NCBI RefSeq assembly: GCF_013618865.1
Contig: NZ_JABSOE010000001.1
Location: 94,503 to 158,502 of the forward strand
Direction of reading: 5' to 3'
Length of the DNA stretch: 64,000 bases
Source: Phocaeicola faecicola
Lineage (GTDB): Bacteria > Bacteroidota > Bacteroidia > Bacteroidales > Bacteroidaceae
Numbering within the stretch: position 1 is the stretch's first letter; the number at the start of each line of letters is the position of its first letter. Shown here one piece after another: positions 49,199 through 57,596 of the stretch. Position numbers and translations under genes: made by a program. The notes below the pieces were generated by a model that saw only the letters and a list, made by a program, of their open reading frames with translations, was not told the origin of the DNA and searched no databases.

Positions 49199-49777
49199 AT
49201 GGATCATACTTATATTATCGGTGAAAAAATACATGTACTCAGAACCGTTAAGGAAATCAGCATAGAGGCTTTGTCGGAACGTACGGGACTGACGGTGGAG
49301 CAGATTATCCGCATTGAGAACAATACGGACATTCCTTCGCTGGCACCGCTGGTGAAGATTGCCCGTGTACTGGGAGTGCGTTTGGGTACTTTCCTGGATG
49401 ATCAGGCCGATGAGGCAGCCCCGGTGGTATGCCGTCGCGGAGAGGCCGACAATACCATCAGTTTTTCGAACAATGCGGTAGATGCGCGCCAGCATATGCA
49501 TTATCATTCGTTGTCGCGCAACAAGACCGACCGTCATATGGAACCTTTTATCATTGATATTGATGCTCAGGAGGAACAGCAGTTCCATCTTTCGGCCCAC
49601 GAGGGAGAAGAGTTTATCATGGTATTGAAAGGACTGTTGGAAATCAGTTACGGCAAGCATACTTATGTGCTGGAACAGGGAGATACCATTTATTACGACT
49701 CCATTGTGCCTCATCATGTGCATGCTTTTGAAGGGCAGGGAGCCCAGATCCTGGCTGTCATTTATACACCGGTTTAA
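49199..49777 (+). CDS. XRE-family transcriptional regulator with cupin domain
   Basis: A 192-residue regulator. Residues about 8-65 are a helix-turn-helix ([20 protein letters not shown] ... [15 protein letters not shown]); residues about 115-190 are a cupin_2 barrel with [28 protein letters not shown] and PHHVHAFEG carrying the likely metal or ligand histidines. Such proteins sense a small molecule through the cupin. It is 11 nt upstream of an acyl-CoA ligase gene and probably controls it. The start at MDHTYIIG was chosen because the longer frame would begin within the promoter. Confidence 0.88.
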   Translation: MDHTYIIGEKIHVLRTVKEISIEALSERTGLTVEQIIRIENNTDIPSLAPLVKIARVLGVRLGTFLDDQADEAAPVVCRRGEADNTISFSNNAVDARQHMHYHSLSRNKTDRHMEPFIIDIDAQEEQQFHLSAHEGEEFIMVLKGLLEISYGKHTYVLEQGDTIYYDSIVPHHVHAFEGQGAQILAVIYTPV

Positions 49778-49788
49778 TTTTTCGGCTT

Positions 49789-51441
49789 ATGTTACAATTA
49801 TCAGAACGTACGTTGGGCGACTGGCTGGAGCATTGGGCCGCCGTTACCCCCGATAAGGAATATATCGTTTATTCAGACCGCAACCTCCGGTTTACGTGGA
49901 GCCAGTTCAACAAGCGGGTGGACCATATGGCCAAGGGCTTGCTTGCCATCGGTATCACACACGGTACGCACGTCGGTATCTGGGCGGGAAATGTCCCCGA
50001 CTGGCTGACTTTCCTGTATGCTTGTGCCAAGATCGGTGCGGTAGCGGTTACGGTCAATACCAATTACAAACAGGCTGAGCTGGAGTATCTGTGTCAGAAT
50101 TCGGACATGCATACGCTGTGTATTGTAGATACGGAGAAGGATAATAATTTCGTGGAAATGACCTACCGGATGCTTCCCGAACTGAAGACCTTTGAGCGTG
50201 GCTATATGAAGAGCAAGCGCTTCCCGAAGATGCGCAACGTGATTTATATCGGTCAGGAGAAATTCCGTGGAATGTACAATACGGCAGAGATTTTATTGCT
50301 GGGCAATCATGTGGAGGATGAGGCACTGCTCGAAGCCAAGAAGAAGGTTAGTTGTCACGATACTGTCAATATGCAATACACCTCAGGTACCACCGGTTTC
50401 CCGAAGGGAGTGATGCTGACGCATTATAACATTGCCAACAACGGCTTTTTGACGGGTGAGCACATGAAGTTCACTGCCGACGACAAACTCTGTGTCTGTG
50501 TACCTCTGTTCCATTGTTTCGGTATTGTACTGGCTACGATGAACTGTCTGACACACGGTTGTACTCAGGTAATGGTAGAACGGTTCGACCCGTTGGTAGT
50601 ATTGGCATCGGTGCATAAGGAACGGTGTACTGCACTTTATGGGGTGCCTACCATGTTTATTGCCGAATTGCATCATCCGATGTTTGACCTTTTCGACCTG
50701 TCAAGTCTGCGGACCGGTATCATGGCCGGTGCCTTGTGTCCGGTGGAACTGATGAAACAGGTGGAGGAGAAGATGTTTATGAAGGTAACCAGCGTGTACG
50801 GGCTGACGGAGGCATCTCCGGGCATGACGCATACGCGCATTGATGACCCTGAGGAGGTGCGTTTTACAACCGTAGGCCGTGATTTTGAGTTTACGGAAGT
50901 CCGGGTCATTGACCCCGAAACCGGTGAGGAGTGTCCGGTGGGGGTACAGGGAGAGATGTGCAACCGGGGATATAATACCATGAAGGGGTATTATAAGAAT
51001 CCGGAGGCGACTGCCGAAGTGATTGATGCCAACGGTTTCCTGCATTCCGGTGACCTGGGTGTGAAGGATGAAAACGGTAATTACCGGATTACGGGACGTA
51101 TCAAGGACATGATTATCCGCGGTGGAGAGAATATCTATCCGCGTGAGATAGAGGAGTTCTTGTATCAGATGCCTGGAATCAAGGATGTACAGGTGGCCGG
51201 AATCCCGTCCAAGAAATACGGGGAGGCGGTGGGAGCCTTTATCATTCTGCACGAAGGTGTGTCGATGAGCGATTTTGATGTGCGTGATTTCTGCCAGGGA
51301 AAGATTGCGCGCTATAAGATCCCGAAATACATCTTCTTTGTCAAGGAATTCCCGATGACAGGTAGTGGAAAAATCCAGAAGTTCAAGCTGAAGGATATCG
51401 GACTGGAGATGTGCCTGGAACAGGGAATTGAAATTATCTGA
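49789..51441 (+). CDS. AMP-dependent acyl-CoA synthetase/ligase
   Basis: A 550-residue ANL-superfamily enzyme. It has the P-loop-like [18 protein letters not shown], the A5 motif [13 protein letters not shown], the hinge [21 protein letters not shown] and the C-terminal catalytic Lys in [11 protein letters not shown]. It activates a carboxylic acid, probably a medium or long-chain fatty acid, with ATP and transfers it to CoA; the acid is not predictable. It is co-transcribed with the XRE-cupin regulator. Confidence 0.92.
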   Translation: MLQLSERTLGDWLEHWAAVTPDKEYIVYSDRNLRFTWSQFNKRVDHMAKGLLAIGITHGTHVGIWAGNVPDWLTFLYACAKIGAVAVTVNTNYKQAELEYLCQNSDMHTLCIVDTEKDNNFVEMTYRMLPELKTFERGYMKSKRFPKMRNVIYIGQEKFRGMYNTAEILLLGNHVEDEALLEAKKKVSCHDTVNMQYTSGTTGFPKGVMLTHYNIANNGFLTGEHMKFTADDKLCVCVPLFHCFGIVLATMNCLTHGCTQVMVERFDPLVVLASVHKERCTALYGVPTMFIAELHHPMFDLFDLSSLRTGIMAGALCPVELMKQVEEKMFMKVTSVYGLTEASPGMTHTRIDDPEEVRFTTVGRDFEFTEVRVIDPETGEECPVGVQGEMCNRGYNTMKGYYKNPEATAEVIDANGFLHSGDLGVKDENGNYRITGRIKDMIIRGGENIYPREIEEFLYQMPGIKDVQVAGIPSKKYGEAVGAFIILHEGVSMSDFDVRDFCQGKIARYKIPKYIFFVKEFPMTGSGKIQKFKLKDIGLEMCLEQGIEII

Positions 51442-51463
51442 GCCTGATGCTTATATATATAAG

Positions 51464-51505
51464 AACGAGAGGGTTGGTCTGTGGATATCGGACCAACCCT
51501 CTCGT
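51464..51505. terminator. Hairpin between convergent genes
   Basis: ACGAGAGGGTTGGTC and its exact complement around an 11-nt loop. T runs are weak, but position and stem strength suggest a shared terminator. Confidence 0.6.
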
Positions 51506-51554
51506 CTTCAGGCAAGGGGATAGACTTGCTTTTCCCGTTGTGTGGTTTTGTCTT

Positions 51555-52259
51555 TTATTTAATGATTTTCACCAGCAGTTTCTTTCCGTGAAGCTTTCCT
51601 TTAGTATCAAATGCTTCCGATTTGATCAGTCCTACCTCTTTAGCATACCATTCGGTAATCCGCAACGTTTCTGTTTTCAGCAGAATCTTGGTACGTTTCA
51701 GGTAAGAGATCTTGGTACAGTCAAATTTACCGGCAGTTGTGCTGATACGTTCTTCTCCCATGTAAGCAGCTCCCGATATATTTACCTCATTCTTCAGCAT
51801 GTTGTTGATGTATGAGTATGAATAGTCGGGAATGGTGACTCCGGCACGTGCACCGTCTTTGATGATGAAGGTGTTGTCACCCTTGAACTTGATTTCTTCG
51901 GCCATTGCTTCACGGGTCTTGGCATCGTATTTGGCAGGGTCGGAATCCGATTTGATGTACGGTCCGTACATCAGGTCCTCCTGGCAAACCGTCTGACTGC
52001 CGTCATAGCTCCAGTTGTGCAGCGTATAAGAAGTATTGTTTTTGGTCTTGTTGGTCACAATCTTGGTCAGATATTGTGCCACAGTGACTCCGTCTTTGTT
52101 TCCGGCATTGTATACAGTAGTGGTTTCGTTGGAGATACTCTGTCCGGCTTCATCGTAATTTACATAATGAAGTTCCGTTTTGTTGGCCGTACAGAAGTAT
52201 TGTGCCCGTACGGCAGTGCACAGCAACAGGGCTGCGACTAAGAAAAGGCTCTTTTTCAT
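51555..52259 (-). CDS. Exported protein of unknown function (TapB/DUF3108-like)
   Basis: A 234-residue protein with a cleavable signal peptide (MKKSLFLVAALLLCTAVRAQ). The mature part is rich in beta strands and ends KLHGKKLLVKIIK. The pattern (ELHYVNYDEAGQ ... TTAGKFDCTKISYLKR ... TEWYAKEVGLIKSE) resembles DUF3108/TapB-like periplasmic proteins of Bacteroidetes, where the last segment is typical. No enzymatic motif is visible. The start at MKKSLF is used; an in-frame start 11 codons earlier lacks signal-peptide character. Confidence 0.75.
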   Translation of the reverse strand: MKKSLFLVAALLLCTAVRAQYFCTANKTELHYVNYDEAGQSISNETTTVYNAGNKDGVTVAQYLTKIVTNKTKNNTSYTLHNWSYDGSQTVCQEDLMYGPYIKSDSDPAKYDAKTREAMAEEIKFKGDNTFIIKDGARAGVTIPDYSYSYINNMLKNEVNISGAAYMGEERISTTAGKFDCTKISYLKRTKILLKTETLRITEWYAKEVGLIKSEAFDTKGKLHGKKLLVKIIK

Positions 52260-52295
52260 TGTGCTATTTTGTTTATTTATTTTCTTATTCACGCT

Positions 52296-52305
52296 GCAAA
52301 GTTAC
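52296..52305 (-). promoter_or_regulatory. -7 element of the exported protein gene; also matches a CTnDOT-type attachment core
   Basis: On the minus strand GTAACTTTGC contains TAACTTTG (TAnnTTTG) and also fits GTAnnTTTGC, the core used by CTnDOT-family integrases. It lies 320 nt before the broken outer integrase and could be that element's left junction. The sequence from here to the integrase fragment, about 320 nt, holds no gene I can support. Confidence 0.4.
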
Positions 52306-52624
52306 TACAAAAAAGTGAAATGCGGAAAGATATAGTGATAGAATTGAGTTACAAGGGTTTTGGTTGAAGTGGCGATAATCCGTGAAGCCATTACAATCCC
52401 TGCCGAAGCCAAATCCTGACGCCGCTACGTTACTTGTTCGTAACCATGCCCGAAAATGCGACAAACGGGTACGAATAGCGAAACAAGGCTCTAAGGAATA
52501 GTGAGTTATCCATAACTCATGCGAAAAATCAGGTTACGGAAAAAGATTGCGCCGTTCCTCCCCGTTTTGCGTACCAACACCGGACTCTTCACCAACTAAT
52601 TTTGAAACCCAAAAATTAAGGACA

Positions 52625-52687
52625 ATGAAGAGTACATTTTCAGTAATCTACTACCTCAAAAGATTTTTATATCAAATTACATTCTGA
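52625..52687 (+). pseudogene. 5' fragment of the outer tyrosine integrase gene
   Basis: ATG opens MKSTFSVIYYLKR, the usual N-terminus of a widespread Bacteroides tyrosine integrase. After 13 residues it runs into foreign sequence (FLYQITF) and stops. The next native codons (QVVKKDG...) are found 10.1 kb to the right, in the same direction. The break coincides with the repeat CTACCTCAA, so this fragment and the right-hand part were one gene before insertion. Confidence 0.85.
52651..52659 (+). repeat. Left 9-bp direct repeat (attL core)
   Basis: CTACCTCAA, codons for the YLK region of the outer integrase; identical to the copy at the other end of the element. Confidence 0.8.
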
Positions 52688-52722
52688 TATAGAATAACTT
52701 ACACGGATTTTACATTTTAACA

Positions 52723-52734
52723 GGTTACGATTTG
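52723..52734 (+). repeat. Left copy of a 12-bp repeat, possible integrase arm site
   Basis: GGTTACGATTTG, repeated exactly near the right end in the same direction. It lies about 70 nt inside the left junction, a spacing reasonable for arm-type sites of tyrosine recombinases. Confidence 0.5.
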
Positions 52735-52848
52735 CCAACTTGCAGACTTCATCGTATTTCTCAAATTTGCTTTTCAAATAACGCTTGTATTTTGGGCAAA
52801 GGTACTACTTTCTGCTGAATATATAGCGCATTACCAAATAAAATTTTG

Positions 52849-52856
52849 TATTTTTG
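52849..52856 (+). promoter_or_regulatory. -7 element of the restriction-modification operon
   Basis: TATTTTTG (TAnnTTTG) 27 nt before the XRE gene. A TTG inside it has been excluded as a start codon for that reason. Confidence 0.6.
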
Positions 52857-52883
52857 CAGTCGTTAATCAAGAATGATGTGTGC

Positions 52884-53084
52884 ATGAATCGGATAAAAGA
52901 GGAATTGGAAGCCAAGGGTATTAGCCAAACAGAATTGGCGAACAGGCTTGGAAAGACTTTTAATATGGTCAATTTATATGCCACAAACAAAGTACAACCT
53001 CCTATTCCTGTGCTATATCAAATTGCAGACATTTTGAATATTGATGTGCGAGTTTTACTCGTTCCCAACAAAATCGAAGAGTAA
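52884..53084 (+). CDS. Small XRE-family helix-turn-helix protein, controller-like
   Basis: A 66-residue protein that consists of one HTH domain: IKEELEAKGISQTELANRLG, then VNLYATNKVQPPIPVLYQIA and DILNIDVRVLLV. Size and position, 7 nt before the nuclease/methylase gene, fit a controller (C) protein that times expression of a restriction-modification system. No C-box search could be run, so this role is inference from context. Confidence 0.8.
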   Translation: MNRIKEELEAKGISQTELANRLGKTFNMVNLYATNKVQPPIPVLYQIADILNIDVRVLLVPNKIEE

Positions 53085-53091
53085 TCACTAT

Positions 53092-55020
53092 ATGGCGAAG
53101 AAAGAGGTTAAGACAGACCTTTGGGTTTATGAATTATTGCAAGAAGCAGATATTTATTTAACGCCACAAGGGTGTGATATAAAAGAAATAGACGAAGCTT
53201 TAAAAACAGCTTCAAAATCAAAAACAGGTCATGCAGGCTATCCCGAATACTGTGGGGTGGTCAAGGATTTTGTTCTTGTGATTGAGGATAAGGCATCTCT
53301 TGATAAACACGCCTACAAGGATGAAAATGGCTTGCTCTCCCAAGATGTAAAGTTTGTTAAGGATTATGCTGTCAATGGTGCTCTGTATTATGCTTTGCAT
53401 TTAGCAGCCAACACTTCATACAACAAAGTCTTAGCCTTTGGCGTGTCGGGGAATGAAAAGCATCATAAAATCACACCCCTTTTTGTGAATGAGCGCGGCG
53501 ATTATCAAGAGTTGCCCGATGTGGAAACATTCATTTCTTTCAATGAAGCCAACATCAATGAATACTACTTGAAAGAAATACTGCAAGAAGAAACCGATGT
53601 AGAAAAAACAACGGCTGAAATTCTAAAAGATGCCGAGAAGCTGCATAACGACTTGCGTAACTATGGAAATCTGACAACAGAACAAAAACCGCTGGTCGTG
53701 TCAGGAATAATGCTGGCATTGAGGGAAATAGAGGAAAAAACATTCTCCATCGAATCCCTGATTGGCGACCCGATAAAAACAGACGGCCAGAAGATATATG
53801 AAGCTATTGAAAGCAATTTGAAGAGGGTTAATGTTACGCCTGATACCAAACGAGATAAACTACTCAGCCAATTCTCTGTCATAAGAGACACAACAAAAAT
53901 AAACGAGAAAGATGCCACATTGGGTAAAACGCCATTGAGACATTATGCCGAGTTCCTGTATAACAGCATATTCAAGAACATCAGGTACCATAATTCGTCA
54001 GAAGACTATTTAGGACGGTTTTATGGCGAGTTTATGTCCTATTCGGGTGGGGATGGGCAGACATTGGGTATAGTGCTTACGCCAAAGCATATAACGGAAT
54101 TGTTTTGTGAATTGGCACAACTCGAACCGACAGATAAGGTATTTGACCCCTGTTGCGGAACGGCAGGATTCCTCATTGCTGCAATGCACAAAATGGTGAA
54201 GATGACAGAGGATACAAACCAACAAAAAAGCATTAAACGTGACCAACTATTTGGCATTGAGCTACAGCCGTATATGTTCACGATAGCGACAACCAATATG
54301 ATTTTGCGTGGCGATGGAAAAAGCAACCTGCACAATAAAGATTTTTTGAAAGAGAATCCCAAACAGCTACAACTGAAAGGATGTACAGTCGGCATGATGA
54401 ACCCTCCCTATTCCCAAGGCTCTAAAGCTAATCCTGATTTGTATGAGATTAGCTTTACCGAGCATTTGCTCGACTCATTGACAGAGGGTGCGAGGGCTAT
54501 TGTCATTGTACCACAATCTTCTGTTACCGGCAAAAGCAAAGAAGAACAAAATATCAAGAACAGCATACTGAAGCATCATACCTTGGAAGGTGTTATTACC
54601 TTGAATAAAAACACTTTCTATGGAGTTGGAACAAACCCATGTATAGCAGTATTTACGGCAGGAATACCGCACGACAAGAAACATCTCTGCAGATTCATCA
54701 ATTTTGAAGATGACGGATTTGTAGTGAGCAAGCATATCGGCTTGGAAGAGACCGCAAGTGCCAAAGACAAGCGTCAGCATTTGCTTGATGTATGGTTTGG
54801 ACGGATTGAAGCAGAAACCAAGTTCTGCGTGGAAACTACTATTGAAGCGGAGGACGAGTGGCTTCATGCTTTCTACTACTTTAATGACGAGATACCCTCG
54901 GAAAAGGATTTTGAGAATACTATGGCCGACTATCTGACCTTTGAGTTCAATATGATAACTCACGGCAGGGGGTATTTGTTTGAAAATTCTGTAAATCCAA
55001 CCGTAAACGAGCATGAATAA
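53092..55020 (+). CDS. BcgI-like type IIB restriction-modification subunit A (nuclease fused to N6-adenine methylase)
   Basis: A 642-residue protein, close to the 637 residues of BcgI subunit A. The N-terminal 150 residues have a PD-(D/E)xK-type pattern: Glu52, Asp59, then E65-D-K67 in VLVIEDKAS. The rest is an HsdM-like methylase with SAM motif FDPCCGTAGFL at 351-361 and catalytic NPPY at 437-440. Together with a specificity subunit such enzymes methylate adenine or cut on both sides of a bipartite site. The start at MAKKEVKT follows the XRE stop; the longer frame overlaps that gene. The stop overlaps the first specificity module by 8 nt. Confidence 0.85.
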   Translation: MAKKEVKTDLWVYELLQEADIYLTPQGCDIKEIDEALKTASKSKTGHAGYPEYCGVVKDFVLVIEDKASLDKHAYKDENGLLSQDVKFVKDYAVNGALYYALHLAANTSYNKVLAFGVSGNEKHHKITPLFVNERGDYQELPDVETFISFNEANINEYYLKEILQEETDVEKTTAEILKDAEKLHNDLRNYGNLTTEQKPLVVSGIMLALREIEEKTFSIESLIGDPIKTDGQKIYEAIESNLKRVNVTPDTKRDKLLSQFSVIRDTTKINEKDATLGKTPLRHYAEFLYNSIFKNIRYHNSSEDYLGRFYGEFMSYSGGDGQTLGIVLTPKHITELFCELAQLEPTDKVFDPCCGTAGFLIAAMHKMVKMTEDTNQQKSIKRDQLFGIELQPYMFTIATTNMILRGDGKSNLHNKDFLKENPKQLQLKGCTVGMMNPPYSQGSKANPDLYEISFTEHLLDSLTEGARAIVIVPQSSVTGKSKEEQNIKNSILKHHTLEGVITLNKNTFYGVGTNPCIAVFTAGIPHDKKHLCRFINFEDDGFVVSKHIGLEETASAKDKRQHLLDVWFGRIEAETKFCVETTIEAEDEWLHAFYYFNDEIPSEKDFENTMADYLTFEFNMITHGRGYLFENSVNPTVNEHE

Positions 55021-55636
55021 GTTTGAAGATAAGAATTGGAAAGACTTTTATCTGTCAGAGTTTTTCTGCTGTGAGAAAGGAAATCAAAACAATATGGCAT
55101 CATTGCAGACAGGCGACATACCTTTGGTTTCAGCAAAAAAATGTGATAACGGATATAAAGATTTTGTAGCTCCTAACGGGAAAAAACAATTTCAGGGAGA
55201 TATTATTACCTTGAACAATGACGGAGATGGTGGAGCTGGTATCGCATACTATCAACCATACCAAATGGCTTTAGATAGTCATGTAACTGCGCTTATTCCA
55301 TTAGTGCCGATGAACAGGCATATACTCTTATTCGTGGCAATGTGCATCACCAAACAACGTGAGCGGTTCGGGCATGGATATTCATTGAACAGCAACAGGT
55401 TAAGGTCGTTCAAACTAATGTTGCCATTAAACCAAGATGGTACAGCACCGGATTGGGCTTTTATGGAAGCCTACATGAAGCAAAAAGAACAGCAGATATT
55501 GAAACCTACAATAGAAAGATTATGCAAACAACTGATAATCAACAATATACTGGGGGGGGTAAATCGCTACACTCCAATTGGAAAGAGTTTGTCTTTGGTG
55601 AAGAATTTTCTATTCAATCCACTAATAGCGGCATAG
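55013..55636 (+). CDS. Specificity half-subunit, module 1 (single target-recognition domain), frame ends after G8 tract
   Basis: A 207-residue frame; residues 1 to about 180 form one recognition module, from NWKDFYLSEFF (common module start) to DWAFMEAYMKQKEQQILKPT (helical linker). It reads into a G8 tract as LGGV and then continues for 25 residues in a frame unrelated to module 2 before stopping. Type IIB specificity subunits have two such modules in about 340 residues, so this is half a subunit. One added G would fuse it with module 2 into a 364-residue protein. Confidence 0.85.
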   Translation: MNKFEDKNWKDFYLSEFFCCEKGNQNNMASLQTGDIPLVSAKKCDNGYKDFVAPNGKKQFQGDIITLNNDGDGGAGIAYYQPYQMALDSHVTALIPLVPMNRHILLFVAMCITKQRERFGHGYSLNSNRLRSFKLMLPLNQDGTAPDWAFMEAYMKQKEQQILKPTIERLCKQLIINNILGGVNRYTPIGKSLSLVKNFLFNPLIAA

Positions 55637-56106
55637 ACAAGAATAAACTTAACCAAAAGGAAGGAGTTATTCCGTATATTACTCGGTCTGACTTGAATAA
55701 CGGAATGGATATGTTTGTAACAGAACAGTCATCTCGCTATAAAGTTGATGAAGGTAACGTAATAACCATCGGTCTGGACACACAAACAGTATTCTATCAG
55801 CCCACTTCTTTTTATACAGGGCAGAACATACAGATTATCAGACACGCGAAGCTGGACAGATACAATGCGATGTTCTTGATTGTTGCAATAAAGAAACTCG
55901 TGGAAAAGTTCAGCTGGGGAAGTTATGGAGCAACACTTACGAGATTAAGGAAAAGTCGCGTATATTTACCTGCCACCGATAAAGGCGAAATAGATTTTGA
56001 TTTCATGTCAGCATTCATGAAAGATGTTGAGTACAATATACTCAACACCACGCTTAATGTCTTCAAGGACAGAATAAGTGTTAATAAATCCAAATCGGGG
56101 GGGTGA
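55522..56106 (+). CDS. Specificity half-subunit, module 2, frame ends at G7 tract
   Basis: A second recognition module, read in a frame shifted with respect to module 1. An ATG upstream of the G8 tract (MQTTDNQQYTGGGKSL) allows separate translation as a 194-residue protein. The module runs from NWKEFVFGEEFS to DFDFMSAFMKDVEYNILNTT and ends KSKSGG-stop, where the G7 tract runs directly into TGA. One added G in that tract would read through to module 3 (366 residues from this ATG). Confidence 0.8.
   Translation: MQTTDNQQYTGGGKSLHSNWKEFVFGEEFSIQSTNSGIDKNKLNQKEGVIPYITRSDLNNGMDMFVTEQSSRYKVDEGNVITIGLDTQTVFYQPTSFYTGQNIQIIRHAKLDRYNAMFLIVAIKKLVEKFSWGSYGATLTRLRKSRVYLPATDKGEIDFDFMSAFMKDVEYNILNTTLNVFKDRISVNKSKSGG
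55552..55559 (+). repeat. G8 homopolymer at the module 1/2 junction
   Basis: Eight consecutive G coding for glycines in a linker. G9 (or G6) puts modules 1 and 2 in one frame; G8, as seen here, separates them. Typical substrate for slipped-strand mispairing. Confidence 0.85.
56097..56103 (+). repeat. G7 homopolymer at the module 2/3 junction
   Basis: Seven consecutive G. G8 (or G5) joins modules 2 and 3 in frame; at G7 module 2 stops on the TGA that follows at once. Confidence 0.85.
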
Positions 56107-56621
56107 TTTGGAAGAACTTCCTCTTGTGTGAACTATTCCCTACTCTCATTGCAGGAAAATCGAAAGGACTTAACCATATTGAAAAATCAGATAGAGGTAT
56201 TAGTTATCTTGGTGCAACCAATCAGAATAATGGTGTACTATGTTTTGTAAGCAGAGATAAAGCGACAATTCAAAAAGGCAACTGTATAGCCTTTATTCGT
56301 AACGGAGAGGGGTCAATGGGCTATTCTGTGTACAAAGCTGAAGATTTCATAGCAACCTCCGATATGACATTAGGCTATAACAACCACCTTAATAGATATA
56401 CAGGTACATTCATTACAACCATTGCAGACCGTGTCAGGGGGAAATATAATTTTGGATACAAACGAAGTGCCAATCGTTTATCCAAAGAAATCATTACGCT
56501 TCCTGTTGATAATAATGGCTCTCCCGATTGGGAATATATGGAGAACTATATGCGTAATATCGAAAGCGAACAAATATTATCGTATCTAAAAATGATACGG
56601 AATGACTTTTCTCAAATTTAG
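56103..56621 (+). CDS. Specificity half-subunit, module 3
   Basis: A third recognition module of about 170 residues, from IWKNFLLCELFPT to DWEYMENYMRNIESEQILSY, ending with an ordinary stop. In the state seen here only a GTG at the end of the G7 tract could start it, so it may be silent unless fused to module 2. The module ends are homologous to those of modules 1 and 2, the middle parts differ, as expected for different DNA targets. Confidence 0.75.
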   Translation: MIWKNFLLCELFPTLIAGKSKGLNHIEKSDRGISYLGATNQNNGVLCFVSRDKATIQKGNCIAFIRNGEGSMGYSVYKAEDFIATSDMTLGYNNHLNRYTGTFITTIADRVRGKYNFGYKRSANRLSKEIITLPVDNNGSPDWEYMENYMRNIESEQILSYLKMIRNDFSQI

Positions 56622-56640
56622 AGATTAGGATTCCGTATCA
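56593..56640. terminator. Inverted repeat between module 3 and mobA
   Basis: TGATACGGAAT and ATTCCGTATCA are exact complements enclosing the module 3 stop. Shared terminator is plausible for these convergent genes, though T runs are short. Confidence 0.5.
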
Positions 56641-56654
56641 ATGAGTTAAATGCT

Positions 56655-57596
56655 TTATAACCTCATACCCCGTTTGCATTTCTTCTTTCTGCGAAGTATC
56701 TCCGCCATTTCCTGATTGGCTTCCGCATCAGCGGCATTGTAAGATGAGCCACTGCCATTCAGCAGTCCCAATGAACCGTTGAACAACTCGCTTTGTGCCG
56801 TGCCGGATGGTGCACTTGGTATAACCGCTTCATGTGCTTTGGCAGTCATTCCCATACGTTCCTTGCATCTGTTGTGCTGCAAAGCATTGTCTATTTTGGA
56901 ATAGCTGAAACGTCTGTCCACTTTGGAGCCGTTGAAGCGATAGCCGTTCTTGGTGAAGACAACGCCCTGTATCTCATTGGTCTGTCCTCTGTGGCTGAAA
57001 TGCACTTCCACACCTTGCCGTTTCAGGTTGGCGACAAGCACGTCCCAGTTGCCGCACCTACCGACTTCGGCTTTGAGAATGTCGTAAAGCTCGTACTTCG
57101 TCTTGTCCGGCTCTTTCAGGCGGTTGCGCTTGACATTATCCTTGCCATTTGCCATGTGCAAGCCGTATTTCAAGGTCAGTTCCTTGCAGATACGGGTACT
57201 GCGCAGACGCTCGTGCCTGTCCGAAATGGTATTGCCGTTGTTGTCTATGCGGTTGAAGGCGATATGCACGTGCGGATGTTCCTTGTCAAAGTGCCGGGCG
57301 ATAAAGAATTGCGTGTTCTTAATCCTCATCCGTTCCATGTATTCAAGTGCAATCCCTGCCATGACACGGTTCGTCAGTCGTGGCTCATCCTCTTTGGAAA
57401 AGCTCAAAGCGATATGCCCGACAGGTTTGGCTACCTTGCCGTTCATCTGCGACTGCGCATTGAAACTCATAGCGATGGTTTCCCTGTTTTCCATGAACAA
57501 ATCCTTGTATGCGACAAATTGGGCATTTTTGCCTTTGTCAAGGATGTAGTCCACCACACCCTTGAAGTCGCTTCCCTTTACGATTTTCGCCATCAT
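56655..57596 (-). CDS. MobA-type relaxase
   Basis: A 313-residue relaxase of the Bacteroides mobilizable-element type. The N-terminal domain has KGSDFKGVVDYILDKGKNAQF and the metal-binding histidine motif HFDKEHPHVHIAFNRID (HxxxHxHxH). The likely nicking tyrosine is not certain from the sequence. It nicks at oriT and leads the strand into a recipient cell, using the transfer apparatus of a helper conjugative element. Its start overlaps the mobC stop (ATGA). Confidence 0.88.
   Translation of the reverse strand: MMAKIVKGSDFKGVVDYILDKGKNAQFVAYKDLFMENRETIAMSFNAQSQMNGKVAKPVGHIALSFSKEDEPRLTNRVMAGIALEYMERMRIKNTQFFIARHFDKEHPHVHIAFNRIDNNGNTISDRHERLRSTRICKELTLKYGLHMANGKDNVKRNRLKEPDKTKYELYDILKAEVGRCGNWDVLVANLKRQGVEVHFSHRGQTNEIQGVVFTKNGYRFNGSKVDRRFSYSKIDNALQHNRCKERMGMTAKAHEAVIPSAPSGTAQSELFNGSLGLLNGSGSSYNAADAEANQEMAEILRRKKKCKRGMRL

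Noticed and set aside
52854..52883. Earlier TTG start for the small XRE gene of the R-M operon
   Set aside because: It lies within the -7 element TATTTTTG; the ATG ten codons later begins the conserved HTH domain.
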